From positions 1 to 8,875 of the forward strand of contig DATILI010000110.1 of the NCBI GenBank assembly GCA_035476635.1: a stretch of DNA of 8,875 bases. The letters are read 5' to 3'. Position 1 is the stretch's first letter. Every line of letters starts with the position of its first letter. Under the pieces are notes generated by a model, which searched no databases, was not told the origin of the DNA, and worked only from the letters and a program-made list of their open reading frames with translations. The translations under genes and the position numbers were made by a program. This document shows positions 1 to 5,120 of the stretch, piece by piece. This DNA is from DATILI01 sp035476635 (GTDB lineage: Bacteria > Pseudomonadota > Gammaproteobacteria > Burkholderiales > Burkholderiaceae_C).

Positions 1-725
1 GCTCCGTCCGGCACAAACACATAGCCCACACCCCAGACGGTCTGGATGTAGCGCGGCGCCGCGGCGTCGGTCTCCACCATTTTGCGCAGGCGCGAGACCT
101 GCACGTCCAGGCTGCGGTCAAACGGCTCGAACTCACGCCCACGCGCCAGCAGCGCCAGCTTTTCGCGGGACAGCGGTTGGCGCGGGTGTCGCACCAAGGC
201 CTTGAGCATGGCGAATTCGCCGGTCGTCAGCGGCAACTCTTCGCCGTCCTTGCGCAGGGCACGCAAACCCAGGTCGAACGAGAAGGGACCGAAGTTGACC
301 ACTTCGTTGTCGCCCGATGGCGCCCCGGGTGCCTCTTGCGGCGGCCGGCGGCGCAACACGGCATGAATGCGCGCCAGAAGTTCACGCGGATTGAAGGGTT
401 TGCCGAGGTAGTCGTCAGCGCCGACTTCCAGGCCCACGATGCGGTCGATGTCCTCGCCCTTGGCGGTGAGCATGATGATCGGTGTCTGGTCGTTGGCTGC
501 GCGCAGCCGACGGCAGACCGAGAGGCCATCTTCGCCGGGCATCATCAAGTCAAGCACGATCAAATCCACGGTTTCGCGCAGCATGATGCGATTCAATGCC
601 TTGCCGTCTTCGGCCAGTACGACCTCGAATCCTTCCTGGACCAGGTAGCGGCGCAGCAGGTCGCGGATTCGGGAGTCATCGTCGACCACGAGAATTTTGT
701 CGGTACGGGTTGCAGTCTGAGTCAT
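1..725 (-). CDS. ompR: Two-component response regulator OmpR (3' end cut by window edge)
   Basis: Cytoplasmic DNA-binding response regulator that takes a phosphate from an EnvZ-type membrane kinase and controls envelope genes. The visible 241 codons begin MTQTATRTDKILVVDDDSR. The receiver domain (about residues 9-125) has the acidic cluster D15-D17, phosphoacceptor D59 in VLDLMMPGEDG, switch residue T87 and K109. The winged-helix domain (about 140-240) ends with RYIQTVWGVGYVFVPDG, nearly as in E. coli OmpR, whose length (239 residues) implies only a few residues are missing. The segments GEDGLS.CRRLR, DRIVGLE.GADDY and PFNPRELLARI are OmpR-specific rather than generic for the family. The start at 725 has only a weak GGA ribosome binding site 5 bases upstream; no better start is seen. 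An envZ-type kinase gene would be expected just beyond the left edge, but this cannot be seen. The gene diverges from the SIMPL-domain gene. Confidence 0.95.
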   Translation of the reverse strand, partial: MTQTATRTDKILVVDDDSRIRDLLRRYLVQEGFEVVLAEDGKALNRIMLRETVDLIVLDLMMPGEDGLSVCRRLRAANDQTPIIMLTAKGEDIDRIVGLEVGADDYLGKPFNPRELLARIHAVLRRRPPQEAPGAPSGDNEVVNFGPFSFDLGLRALRKDGEELPLTTGEFAMLKALVRHPRQPLSREKLALLARGREFEPFDRSLDVQVSRLRKMVETDAAAPRYIQTVWGVGYVFVPDG

Positions 726-732
726 GGATGTC

Positions 733-767
733 CAAATTGAATTTGTAACAGAGCCAATTTTGAATTG
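733..767. promoter_or_regulatory. Two adjacent 13-bp palindromes upstream of ompR
   Basis: CAAATT-G-AATTTG lies at 733-745 and CAATT-TTG-AATTG at 755-767. Both have perfectly complementary arms, and their centres are 22 bp apart, about two helical turns, so a dimeric regulator could occupy both on the same DNA face. They lie within 45 bases of the ompR start, where an operator or 5' leader would be. The sequence is AT-rich, so chance palindromes are possible. Binding function is inferred. Confidence 0.4.
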
Positions 768-820
768 CTTGAGCACCACGATCCGGTTTTTGGGGGCAAT
801 CTTGACACACTGTTACAAAT
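741..820. promoter_or_regulatory. Widely spaced 11-bp inverted repeat, possible OmpR sites
   Basis: ATTTGTAACAG at 741-751 and its exact reverse complement CTGTTACAAAT at 810-820 are separated by 58 bases, in the gap between ompR and the divergent SIMPL gene. The GTAACA/TGTTAC core resembles half-sites in known OmpR targets such as the ompF promoter, so autoregulation of ompR and control of the divergent gene are plausible. The left arm overlaps the first 13-bp palindrome. A TTGACA hexamer at 802-807 overlaps this area, but no good -10 element lies 16-18 bases downstream of it. The perfect repeat is seen; the regulator is inferred. Confidence 0.4.
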
Positions 821-935
821 GTTGCCCCAGTGTGCAAGCCTTTCACATCTGGCACTGTAGACATGGGCTAGCCTGCAGGCGTTAGGCACGTTTTGGACCC
901 AATACCTCCCCCCACAAACTTGGAAGAACGGACTG

Positions 936-1646
936 ATGAACGCTACAAAAATAATAGCTTACGGCGCCCTTTTGATGGGAGCACAAGGCCTTTTTGCCCA
1001 GAGCATGCCAGCCGCACCGCCGCAAAACGTAGTGCAACTGTCCGCCAATGGCACCGTCGAGGTCCAGCAGGATTGGCTGACCCTGACGATGAATACGACC
1101 AAGGAAGCGCCCGACGCGGCCACGGTTCAGAACCAGCTCAAGGTCGCGCTGGACTCGGCCCTGGCCGAAGCCAAAAAGGCGGCGCAGACCGGCCAGCTTG
1201 AGGTTCGCACCGGCAACTTCAGTCTCTATCCGCGCTATGGCCGCGACGGCAAGCAGAGCGGCTGGCAAGGCAGCACCGAACTTGTGCTGGAGGGCAAGGA
1301 CTTCGCGCGCATCAGCACTACGGCCGGCAAGATCCAGACCCTGACCATGGGCGGCATCGTCTTCGGCTTGAGTCGGGAGCAGCGCAGCAAGGTCGAAGGC
1401 GATGCCCAGGCTATCGCCATTGAGCGTTTCAAGGCCAAGGCTTCGGAGATTGCCAAGGGCTTTGGCTTTGCCGGCTATACGCTGCGCGAAATCGCTGTGA
1501 ACGCCAATGACCAAGGTGGCATGCCGCCGCGCCCGCGCATGATGGCCATGGAAGCCAAGGCAGCAATGGCCGATTCACCAGTTCCCGTGGAGGCGGGAAA
1601 AAGTGCTGTGGCGGTAACGGTTTCAGGTTCAGTCCAGCTCAGGTAA
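936..1646 (+). CDS. Secreted SIMPL-domain (DUF541) protein
   Basis: A 236-residue periplasmic or envelope-associated protein of the SIMPL/DUF541 family (E. coli YggE-like), whose biochemical role is poorly defined; some members are linked to oxidative or envelope stress. Residues 1-22 look like a signal peptide (KIIAYGALLMGAQGLFAQS), probably cleaved near A21-Q22 or just after. The SIMPL domain spans about 32-235: a first strand VVQLSANGTVEVQQDWLTL, the long helix around 57-85, a central part containing NFSLYPRYGRDGK, a second long helix around 155-177 (DAQAIAIERFKAKASEIAKG), and a closing strand AVAVTVSGSVQL. A Met/Pro/Ala-rich linker at about 195-215 precedes the last strand. The start at 936 has GGAAG about 9 bases upstream. 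It diverges from ompR, so the two may share regulation. The domain call is firm; the role is not. Confidence 0.88.
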   Translation: MNATKIIAYGALLMGAQGLFAQSMPAAPPQNVVQLSANGTVEVQQDWLTLTMNTTKEAPDAATVQNQLKVALDSALAEAKKAAQTGQLEVRTGNFSLYPRYGRDGKQSGWQGSTELVLEGKDFARISTTAGKIQTLTMGGIVFGLSREQRSKVEGDAQAIAIERFKAKASEIAKGFGFAGYTLREIAVNANDQGGMPPRPRMMAMEAKAAMADSPVPVEAGKSAVAVTVSGSVQLR

Positions 1647-1913
1647 GCGACAGCATGCGATGACCGCTTTCACAATTGCTTGCACCTCGAAGGGTGGCCA
1701 AAGACCCTGTTTCTGATACCTTACACGGCGGTGCCAGAAATGGGCGAAAGCAGGAATAAAAACTGCCCTGGATCGCAAGGGATCCCGTGCCAGCAGTCTT
1801 ACCCGAGGCGGCTTGTTATTGAGTTTTGCAAGTCGTTGCGGGTGAGTTCCGAGCCATTCAACAGCAGACGGGCGTTTCAGGCGCCCCCACTGCTGTGAAC
1901 TGCGGTAAAGAAG
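1647..1913. other. Intergenic region after the SIMPL gene; weak hairpin at 1691-1708
   Basis: A 267-base gap with no convincing gene; the short frames crossing it lack family resemblance and a good ribosome binding site. A 5-bp stem AGGGT/ACCCT (1691-1695 and 1704-1708, 8-base loop) followed by GTTTCTG could be a poor terminator for the SIMPL gene. No strong sigma-70 promoter could be picked out for the small genes that follow, although the transcription start for them should lie here. Confidence 0.4.
1861..1896 (+). promoter_or_regulatory. Interrupted hairpin just upstream of a small gene
   Basis: The outer arms ACAGCAG (1861-1867) and CTGCTGT (1890-1896) are perfectly complementary. Inside them GGGCG (1870-1874) pairs with CGCCC (1882-1886) around a 7-base loop, giving about 12 base pairs in total with short internal bulges. 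The structure ends 17 bases before the ATG at 1914 and just before its ribosome binding site, so it could affect ribosome access or protect the 5' end of the transcript. It has no U-run and so is not a terminator. The pairing is seen; the function is inferred. Confidence 0.4.
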
Positions 1914-2228
1914 ATGAGTCGTTCAAATTGTTTGGCCTTTGCCTGGGCCTTGTATTGGAGGCGGTACAAAAAGGGTTGTACCGGCTTCGTCGCCGTGCGC
2001 AAGAGCCATTGGGGGCCGTTTCCCCATTTCCTCTATGTGCGCTTGAACCCGAAGCACAACACCTGGCGCGTCGTCAGTTTTGTGCCGGCTTACCCGGAGC
2101 GCAAAAGGTTTCCGCCTCTGTTCTTCGAAGGCCGCGTGCGCTGGGGCGACGTGCCCAAGCCGGGGAACACGGGGCACGCCGAGAATCACGATGGCCGGGT
2201 GGAACAACTTACGCACTTGGCGCTATGA
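1914..2228 (+). CDS. Small basic protein of unknown function
   Basis: A 104-residue protein I cannot assign to a named family. It starts MSRSNCLAFAWALYWRRYKK: a short hydrophobic/aromatic stretch (about 5-15) followed by a basic patch. The middle is rich in aromatic residues and strand-like segments (GFVAVRKSHWGPFPHFLYVR, then WRVVSFVPAYPERKRFPPLFFEGRVRWGD), which looks like a compact beta fold. The tail (from about 82) is polar and ends EQLTHLAL. The start at 1914 follows the purine-rich AAAGAAG, which touches the ATG and makes a non-ideal ribosome binding site. The interrupted hairpin at 1861-1896 lies directly upstream. The conserved-looking WGPFPHFLY and FFEGRVRWGD blocks suggest a real gene. 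It is first in a run of five small plus-strand genes. Confidence 0.65.
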   Translation: MSRSNCLAFAWALYWRRYKKGCTGFVAVRKSHWGPFPHFLYVRLNPKHNTWRVVSFVPAYPERKRFPPLFFEGRVRWGDVPKPGNTGHAENHDGRVEQLTHLAL

Positions 2229-2279
2229 GAGTGCATACTCGGAGGGCTTTTTTTGCGGACTTCCTGACCGGAGCTAGAT

Positions 2280-2645
2280 ATGCGCGTTACGGTGCTTGTG
2301 CTGGGGTTGCTGATGGCGCATGCGGCCCAAGCGCAGGGGCCAGCGTGCGGTGAGGCGTCCGCGCCAGTCGGGGCCAGGACCGGCGGGAGCTTTCAGGTCT
2401 TTCTCGGCGCCGCTTCCCAGGTCTACCGAATCTGCAAGCGCGCGGCCGCTTCGCCCAAGGACGACTGCGATGTCGAGGTGACCAGTACCTTCAAACGCGT
2501 TGCGGTGCTCGAGAAGCAGCCTGCCAACGGCTGTGCCTGTGTGGATGTCGACGGGACGAATATCGAGGTAAAAACCGTCCCTGCGGGCGCTTCATGCACC
2601 GCAGCGTCGGCGACAATCTGGTACGAGAACGTGCGCAACCGATAG
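2280..2645 (+). CDS. Small exported six-cysteine protein, function unknown
   Basis: A 121-residue protein with a clear Sec signal peptide at residues 1-18 (MRVTVLVLGLLMAHAAQA, AQA cleavage motif before Q19). The mature part of about 103 residues has six cysteines (C23, C52, C63, C85, C87, C106), enough for three disulfides, as expected for a periplasmic or secreted domain. C85 and C87 form a CxC pair in NGCACVDVDG. No family is recognised. Strand-like segments SFQVFLGAASQVYRI, DVEVTSTFKRVAVLE and NIEVKTVPAG suggest a small beta-rich fold. The start at 2280 has GGAG 6 bases upstream. The 51-base gap from the previous gene contains a T7 run at 2248-2254 without a proper stem, so co-transcription is possible. 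Confidence 0.72.
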   Translation: MRVTVLVLGLLMAHAAQAQGPACGEASAPVGARTGGSFQVFLGAASQVYRICKRAAASPKDDCDVEVTSTFKRVAVLEKQPANGCACVDVDGTNIEVKTVPAGASCTAASATIWYENVRNR

Positions 2646-2688
2646 CGGTGTCTGCTCTCGAGGCGAAACCAGGGAGCAGCACCGGAAG

Positions 2689-2892
2689 ATGAACGACACA
2701 GTGACGATCCGCATGCCGATCTACAGATCCGGCCAGACCGTACAACACCACGGCTACAGCGCGCGCGTGAGCCATGTATTGCTGCGTCGCGGAGAGCTGT
2801 TCGTCTATCTGGAGGGCCGGGAGAACCCGGTGGATCCGTCAGAACTTGCGTTGGAGCCAACGGAGTTTGTCTACCGCCGCAAGTCCGAATAG
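2689..2892 (+). CDS. Very small protein, possible SH3-like barrel, function unknown
   Basis: A 67-residue cytoplasmic protein without a signal peptide or membrane segment. The alternating pattern through GQTVQHHGYSARVSHVLLRR and GELFVYLEGRENPVDPSEL suggests four or five beta strands, like a small SH3/KOW-type barrel. This fold guess rests only on the pattern; no named family is recognised. The start at 2689 has GGAAG touching the ATG and AGGGAG 12 bases upstream, neither ideally spaced, but there is no competing start. It lies 43 bases after the exported six-cysteine protein on the same strand and may be co-transcribed. A 115-base gap follows before the next gene. Confidence 0.65.
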   Translation: MNDTVTIRMPIYRSGQTVQHHGYSARVSHVLLRRGELFVYLEGRENPVDPSELALEPTEFVYRRKSE

Positions 2893-2949
2893 CCCCGGGC
2901 CTTTGCTTCGGCATTATTTGTATACGTATCTGACCTGCAGTTACCTCGC

Positions 2950-2965
2950 CGTGGCAACTGCCACG
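2950..2965. promoter_or_regulatory. 16-bp palindrome (7-bp arms) between two small genes
   Basis: CGTGGCA-AC-TGCCACG is perfectly complementary around a 2-base centre. It lies 43 bases before the chosen start of the next gene, in a 115-base gap that probably holds a promoter. No T-run follows, so it is not a terminator, and the 2-base centre is too tight for a good RNA hairpin. A DNA-level operator is the likelier reading. No regulator gene is adjacent. Confidence 0.35.
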
Positions 2966-3007
2966 CCTCCCTGAAGTCAAACTTTCGAGATGAAAAAGGA
3001 AGTTGAC

Positions 3008-3301
3008 ATGGGTGACATGGGCGAACCAGCATTGCGCGCACTTTTCCTGACTGTTGACGAGGTCGAGCCGGGACGCTTCCTGTGGCTGATCGTTGAGAGC
3101 GGAAACAAGCGGACTCCAGAAGGGGCGGTGTCGTCGCCCAGCCAGACCTACGGAACCTACGGAGATGCACTGGAAGCCGGCATCGCGGAACTGAAGCGGT
3201 ATTCAGGGGGCAACCTCTTGATTGGGCCACGCCAAGGAGATGAAGACCGGTATCCGTCTGTCCGCGCGCCGATCTCCGGTTTCCATTTGTCGCCGGTGTG
3301 A
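3008..3301 (+). CDS. Small acidic protein of unknown function
   Basis: A 97-residue cytoplasmic protein beginning MGDMGEPALRALFLTVDEVE. I chose the ATG at 3008 because AAGGAAG lies 5 bases upstream; an in-frame ATG at 2990 would add six residues but has no ribosome binding site, and the good site would then fall inside the gene. The first half looks like a beta hairpin (RALFLTVDEVEPGRFLWLIVE), followed by a linker and an amphipathic helix YGDALEAGIAELKRYS, then NLLIGPR and a polar tail. This beta-beta-alpha pattern occurs in many unrelated small domains, so no function is proposed. The 16-bp palindrome at 2950-2965 lies upstream. Confidence 0.68.
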   Translation: MGDMGEPALRALFLTVDEVEPGRFLWLIVESGNKRTPEGAVSSPSQTYGTYGDALEAGIAELKRYSGGNLLIGPRQGDEDRYPSVRAPISGFHLSPV

Positions 3302-3367
3302 ACCGGGCCAACCCTGGGCCTGCGGGTTTCGCGGCCATACTACGGCCTTACTTTTTTGGAGAACGAC

Positions 3368-3565
3368 ATGGCCGTTGAAAACAAGCTGCTGAATGCGCAG
3401 GAGTCGCGCGGCGTCAAGATGGCCGCGACGCTTGTACAGGAGATGCTGCGCGAGGCACAGAAAATAGTCGTGGAGGTCACCACGGGCGAAGACCCCGCGT
3501 TGGTCTCCGGTGTGGTGCAGGGCATGGCGGCGATCTATGCGGCCAATATGGCGGCCAACAGATAG
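3368..3565 (+). CDS. Small helical protein of unknown function
   Basis: A 65-residue, mostly alpha-helical protein: MAVENKLLNAQESRGVKMAA, then LVQEMLREAQKIVVEVTTGE, then SGVVQGMAAIYAANMAANR. The last segment is moderately hydrophobic and rich in Ala and Met but is interrupted by N and Q, so it is more likely a packed amphipathic helix than a membrane anchor. The ATG at 3368 has GGAG 6 bases upstream, which favours it over an in-frame TTG at 3356 that overlaps this same site. It is last of five short plus-strand genes and is followed 25 bases later by a strong hairpin. Family not recognised. Confidence 0.65.
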   Translation: MAVENKLLNAQESRGVKMAATLVQEMLREAQKIVVEVTTGEDPALVSGVVQGMAAIYAANMAANR

Positions 3566-3590
3566 CAAAGATCTGAATTGGGAAAAAAGA

Positions 3591-3614
3591 AAAGCCCCGG
3601 GTGGCCGGGGCTTT
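3591..3614. terminator. Bidirectional hairpin terminator between a small gene and tRNA-Ser
   Basis: AAAGCCCCGG (3591-3600) and CCGGGGCTTT (3605-3614) form a perfect 10-bp GC-rich stem with a GTGG loop. The left side continues as an A-rich tract (3583-3593), which on the minus strand gives a U-rich tail interrupted by one C, the classical signal for ending the tRNA-Ser transcript. On the plus strand the stem is followed by only three T, so termination of the small-gene transcript there is weaker. It sits 25 bases after the small gene and 47 bases beyond the tRNA 3' end. Confidence 0.88.
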
Positions 3615-3629
3615 CGAGGCGTTTCCATA

Positions 3630-3647
3630 AGGCCGCTGGAACGGCCT
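3630..3647 (-). other. Short hairpin in the tRNA-Ser 3' trailer
   Basis: AGGCCG (3630-3635) and CGGCCT (3642-3647) form a 6-bp stem with a 6-base loop, between the tRNA 3' end (3662) and the main terminator (3614). There is no U-run. In the minus-strand transcript it would lie in the trailer removed during tRNA maturation, so it may guide or slow 3' processing. The pairing is seen; the role is inferred. Confidence 0.4.
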
Positions 3648-3661
3648 GAAAACTGACTAAC

Positions 3662-3752
3662 TGGCGGAGCAGGCGGGATTCGAACCCGCGGAGGGCTATT
3701 AACCCTCACACGCTTTCCAGGCGTGCGACTTAAACCGCTCATCCACCGCTCC
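3662..3752 (-). tRNA. tRNA-Ser, anticodon GGA
   Basis: On the minus strand the acceptor stem GGAGCGG pairs with CTGCTCC (one G-T pair), with discriminator G and an encoded CCA end. The D arm contains GATGAGCGGTTTAAGTC. The anticodon stem CACGC/GCGTG encloses the loop CTGGAAA, giving anticodon GGA (complement of 3716-3718), which reads UCC and UCU. The long variable arm GAGGG/CCCTC is the class II hallmark of serine tRNAs. The T arm has GGTTCGAATCC. The gene starts only 16 bases after the DUF2237 stop codon and is followed by a hairpin terminator, so it may be read from the nfeD operon as well as from its own promoter. Confidence 0.97.
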
Positions 3753-3762
3753 GAAGCCCGCT

Positions 3763-3768
3763 ATTGTA
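3763..3768 (-). promoter_or_regulatory. Candidate -10 element for tRNA-Ser
   Basis: TACAAT on the minus strand (5 of 6 to the TATAAT consensus) ends 10 bases before the tRNA 5' end, the right distance for a transcript starting a few bases upstream of the mature tRNA. It lies in the gap just after the DUF2237 stop codon. The hexamer 17 bases further upstream (CAAAAC) is a poor -35 match, so the call is tentative. Confidence 0.35.
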
Positions 3769-4146
3769 TCAGTGCGAAGCCGCGTGTTTTGGGTAGCCGT
3801 GTTGCTGCAGCGTGGCGAGCGGGATGATTTCCAATGTTTTGGCGTGCGTGGACTCCAGCACCACAGGCGGGGCGGTGCCCGCTTCGAGGGCCTCGATCCA
3901 GCGATGTACGCACAGGCACCAGCGGTCTCCAGGCTTCAGCCCGGCAAACCGGAATGCGGGGCGCGGCGTTGTCAGGTCGTTGCCAGTGGCCGATGAAAAT
4001 GCCAGGAACTCCACGGTGGTGCGCACGCACACCAGGTGCAAACCGGTGTCGCTGTCATCGGTGTTGCAGCAGCCGTCGCGCAAATAACCCGTGAGCGGGT
4101 CGTAGGAGCAGGGCATCAGCGCGGTGCCCAAGACGTTGCGTTCCAT
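3769..4146 (-). CDS. DUF2237 family protein
   Basis: A 125-residue cytoplasmic protein of the DUF2237 (COG3651-like) family, function unknown. The hallmarks are present in order: NVLGTALMPCSYDPLTGYLR, the double-cysteine DGCC (C26, C27), GLHLVCVRTTVEFLAF, GNDLTTPRP, the motif GLKPGDRWCLC (C77, C79), then APPVVLESTH and LEIIPL. The length is normal for the family. The conserved cysteines suggest metal binding or redox chemistry, but this is inference. The start at 4146 is 5 bases after the SPFH gene stop, with only a weak purine-rich site (AGAAAG) inside the end of the SPFH gene, so translation is probably coupled. tRNA-Ser follows 16 bases after the stop. Confidence 0.9.
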   Translation of the reverse strand: MERNVLGTALMPCSYDPLTGYLRDGCCNTDDSDTGLHLVCVRTTVEFLAFSSATGNDLTTPRPAFRFAGLKPGDRWCLCVHRWIEALEAGTAPPVVLESTHAKTLEIIPLATLQQHGYPKHAASH

Positions 4147-4151
4147 GCGGC

Positions 4152-5066
4152 TTACTGCGCTTTCTGCGTCTGCACCATCTTCATGGCCGAGCTGATCAGC
4201 GCGGAGACCTCGGTCATGTTGCTGGGGACGATCAAGGTGGTGGTGGCAGCGGTGGCGACCTTGCTGTACGCATCGACGGCGCGCTCGGCCACCTTGAGTT
4301 GCACCGCCTGGTCGCCGCCGGGCTGGCGAATCGCGGCGGCAATACGCTCGATCGCCTGGCCGGTGGCCTCGGCCACGGCGGTGATGGCGGCGGCTTCGCC
4401 CTGGGCCTGGTTGATGGCGGCCTGCTTTTCACCCTCGGAGCGTGCGATGAAGGCCTCGCGCTCACCGGTGGCGATGTTGATCTGTTCCTGGCGCCGCCCT
4501 TCGGAGGCCGCGATCAGCGCACGCTTTTCGCGCTCGGCCGTGATCTGCGCCTGCATCGCATGCAGGATTTCCTTGGGTGGCGTCAGGTCCTTGATTTCAT
4601 AGCGCAGCACCTTCACGCCCCAGTTCAGCGCCGCTTCGTCGATGGCTTGCACCACCTGCGCGTTGATGATGTCGCGCTCTTCAAAAGTCTTGTCCAGCTC
4701 CAGCTTGCCGATCACGCTGCGCAGCGAGGTCTGCGCCAGTTGGGTGACCGCCACGATGTAGTTGGACGAGCCATAGCTGGCCCGCATCGGATCGGTGACC
4801 TGGAAGTACAGGATGCCGTCCACCTGCAGCTGCGTGTTGTCGCGCGTGATGCAGACCTGGCTGGGCACATCCAGCGGGATTTCCTTGAGCGAGTGCTTGT
4901 AGGCCACCTTGTCCACGAAAGGCACCAGGATGTTCAGGCCGGGAGTGAGCGTGCCGGCATACTTGCCCAGCCGTTCTTTGACCCAGGCATTCTGCTGAGG
5001 CACGATCCGAATGGCCCGAATGACGAAGATCGCGGCGATGACGAGGAGGACGAGGCCGATTTCCAT
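4152..5066 (-). CDS. SPFH/stomatin-prohibitin membrane protein, QmcA-like
   Basis: A 304-residue inner-membrane protein of the SPFH (stomatin/prohibitin/flotillin) superfamily, resembling E. coli QmcA. Such proteins form large ring or cage oligomers, organise membrane domains and often modulate membrane proteases. One N-terminal membrane segment (about 3-20, IGLVLLVIAAIFVIRAI) is followed by the SPFH domain (about 21-180) with IVPQQNAWVKERLGKY, TPGLNILVPFVDKV, DVPSQVCITRDN and WGVKVLRYEIKDLTPP. An Ala/Glu/Gln-rich coiled coil (about 172-245) follows, then a C-terminal region ending VPSNMTEVSALISSAMKMVQ. The start at 5066 has AAAGG 6 bases upstream. It lies 92 bases downstream of the NfeD-like gene; this pairing is a well-known conserved unit (E. 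coli ybbK-ybbJ). A paraslipin-type annotation is equally possible. Confidence 0.94.
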   Translation of the reverse strand: MEIGLVLLVIAAIFVIRAIRIVPQQNAWVKERLGKYAGTLTPGLNILVPFVDKVAYKHSLKEIPLDVPSQVCITRDNTQLQVDGILYFQVTDPMRASYGSSNYIVAVTQLAQTSLRSVIGKLELDKTFEERDIINAQVVQAIDEAALNWGVKVLRYEIKDLTPPKEILHAMQAQITAEREKRALIAASEGRRQEQINIATGEREAFIARSEGEKQAAINQAQGEAAAITAVAEATGQAIERIAAAIRQPGGDQAVQLKVAERAVDAYSKVATAATTTLIVPSNMTEVSALISSAMKMVQTQKAQ

Positions 5067-5075
5067 GGGAAGCCT

Positions 5076-5120
5076 TTCTTGTTGAGTGTTTTCTTGCTGA
5101 GTGTTTTCTGATCAGTTGAG
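5076..5120. repeat. 15-base tandem repeat in the SPFH gene leader
   Basis: TTCTTGTTGAGTGTT (5076-5090) and TTCTTGCTGAGTGTT (5091-5105) differ at one base. A third, diverged unit TTCTGATCAGTTGAG (5106-5120) follows. On the minus strand the array begins 9 bases upstream of the SPFH start codon and overlaps its ribosome binding site. The unit length is a multiple of three, but the array is not in a coding region. Copy-number change here would alter the leader length and could tune translation. Confidence 0.6.

Noticed and set aside
851..866. A TGGCAC box resembling the -24 half of a sigma-54 promoter.
   Set aside because: The -12 half should read close to TTGCA after five bases, but the sequence there is ACATG.
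882..1514. A 210-codon open frame on the minus strand opposite the SIMPL gene.
   Set aside because: The SIMPL protein on the plus strand has a signal peptide, a ribosome binding site and clear domain pattern; the antisense frame has none of these.
2228..2254. A T7 run after the first small gene as a rho-independent terminator.
   Set aside because: Only a 4-bp GAGT/ACTC stem lies nearby and it is separated from the T-run by other bases, so it is too weak.
1826..2353. A 175-codon plus-strand frame overlapping two of the small genes.
   Set aside because: It has no ribosome binding site and a low-complexity Ala/Arg/Gly composition. The alternative frames give a protein with conserved-looking blocks and another with a clean signal peptide.
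2990..3007. Upstream in-frame ATG at 2990 for the 97-residue small protein.
   Set aside because: It has no ribosome binding site, whereas AAGGAAG is placed 5 bases before the ATG at 3008.
1914..3565. Integron cassette array made of the small orphan genes.
   Set aside because: No repeated attC-like sites with the expected core ends occur between the genes, and no integrase is present.
3203..3742. A 179-codon minus-strand frame running through the tRNA region.
   Set aside because: It overlaps a complete tRNA-Ser and its terminator, and lies opposite two better supported small genes.
1914..3752. A genomic island integrated at the 3' end of tRNA-Ser.
   Set aside because: The five orphan genes do lie on the 3' side of the tRNA, but there is no integrase and I found no second copy of the tRNA 3' end at the far side of the block.
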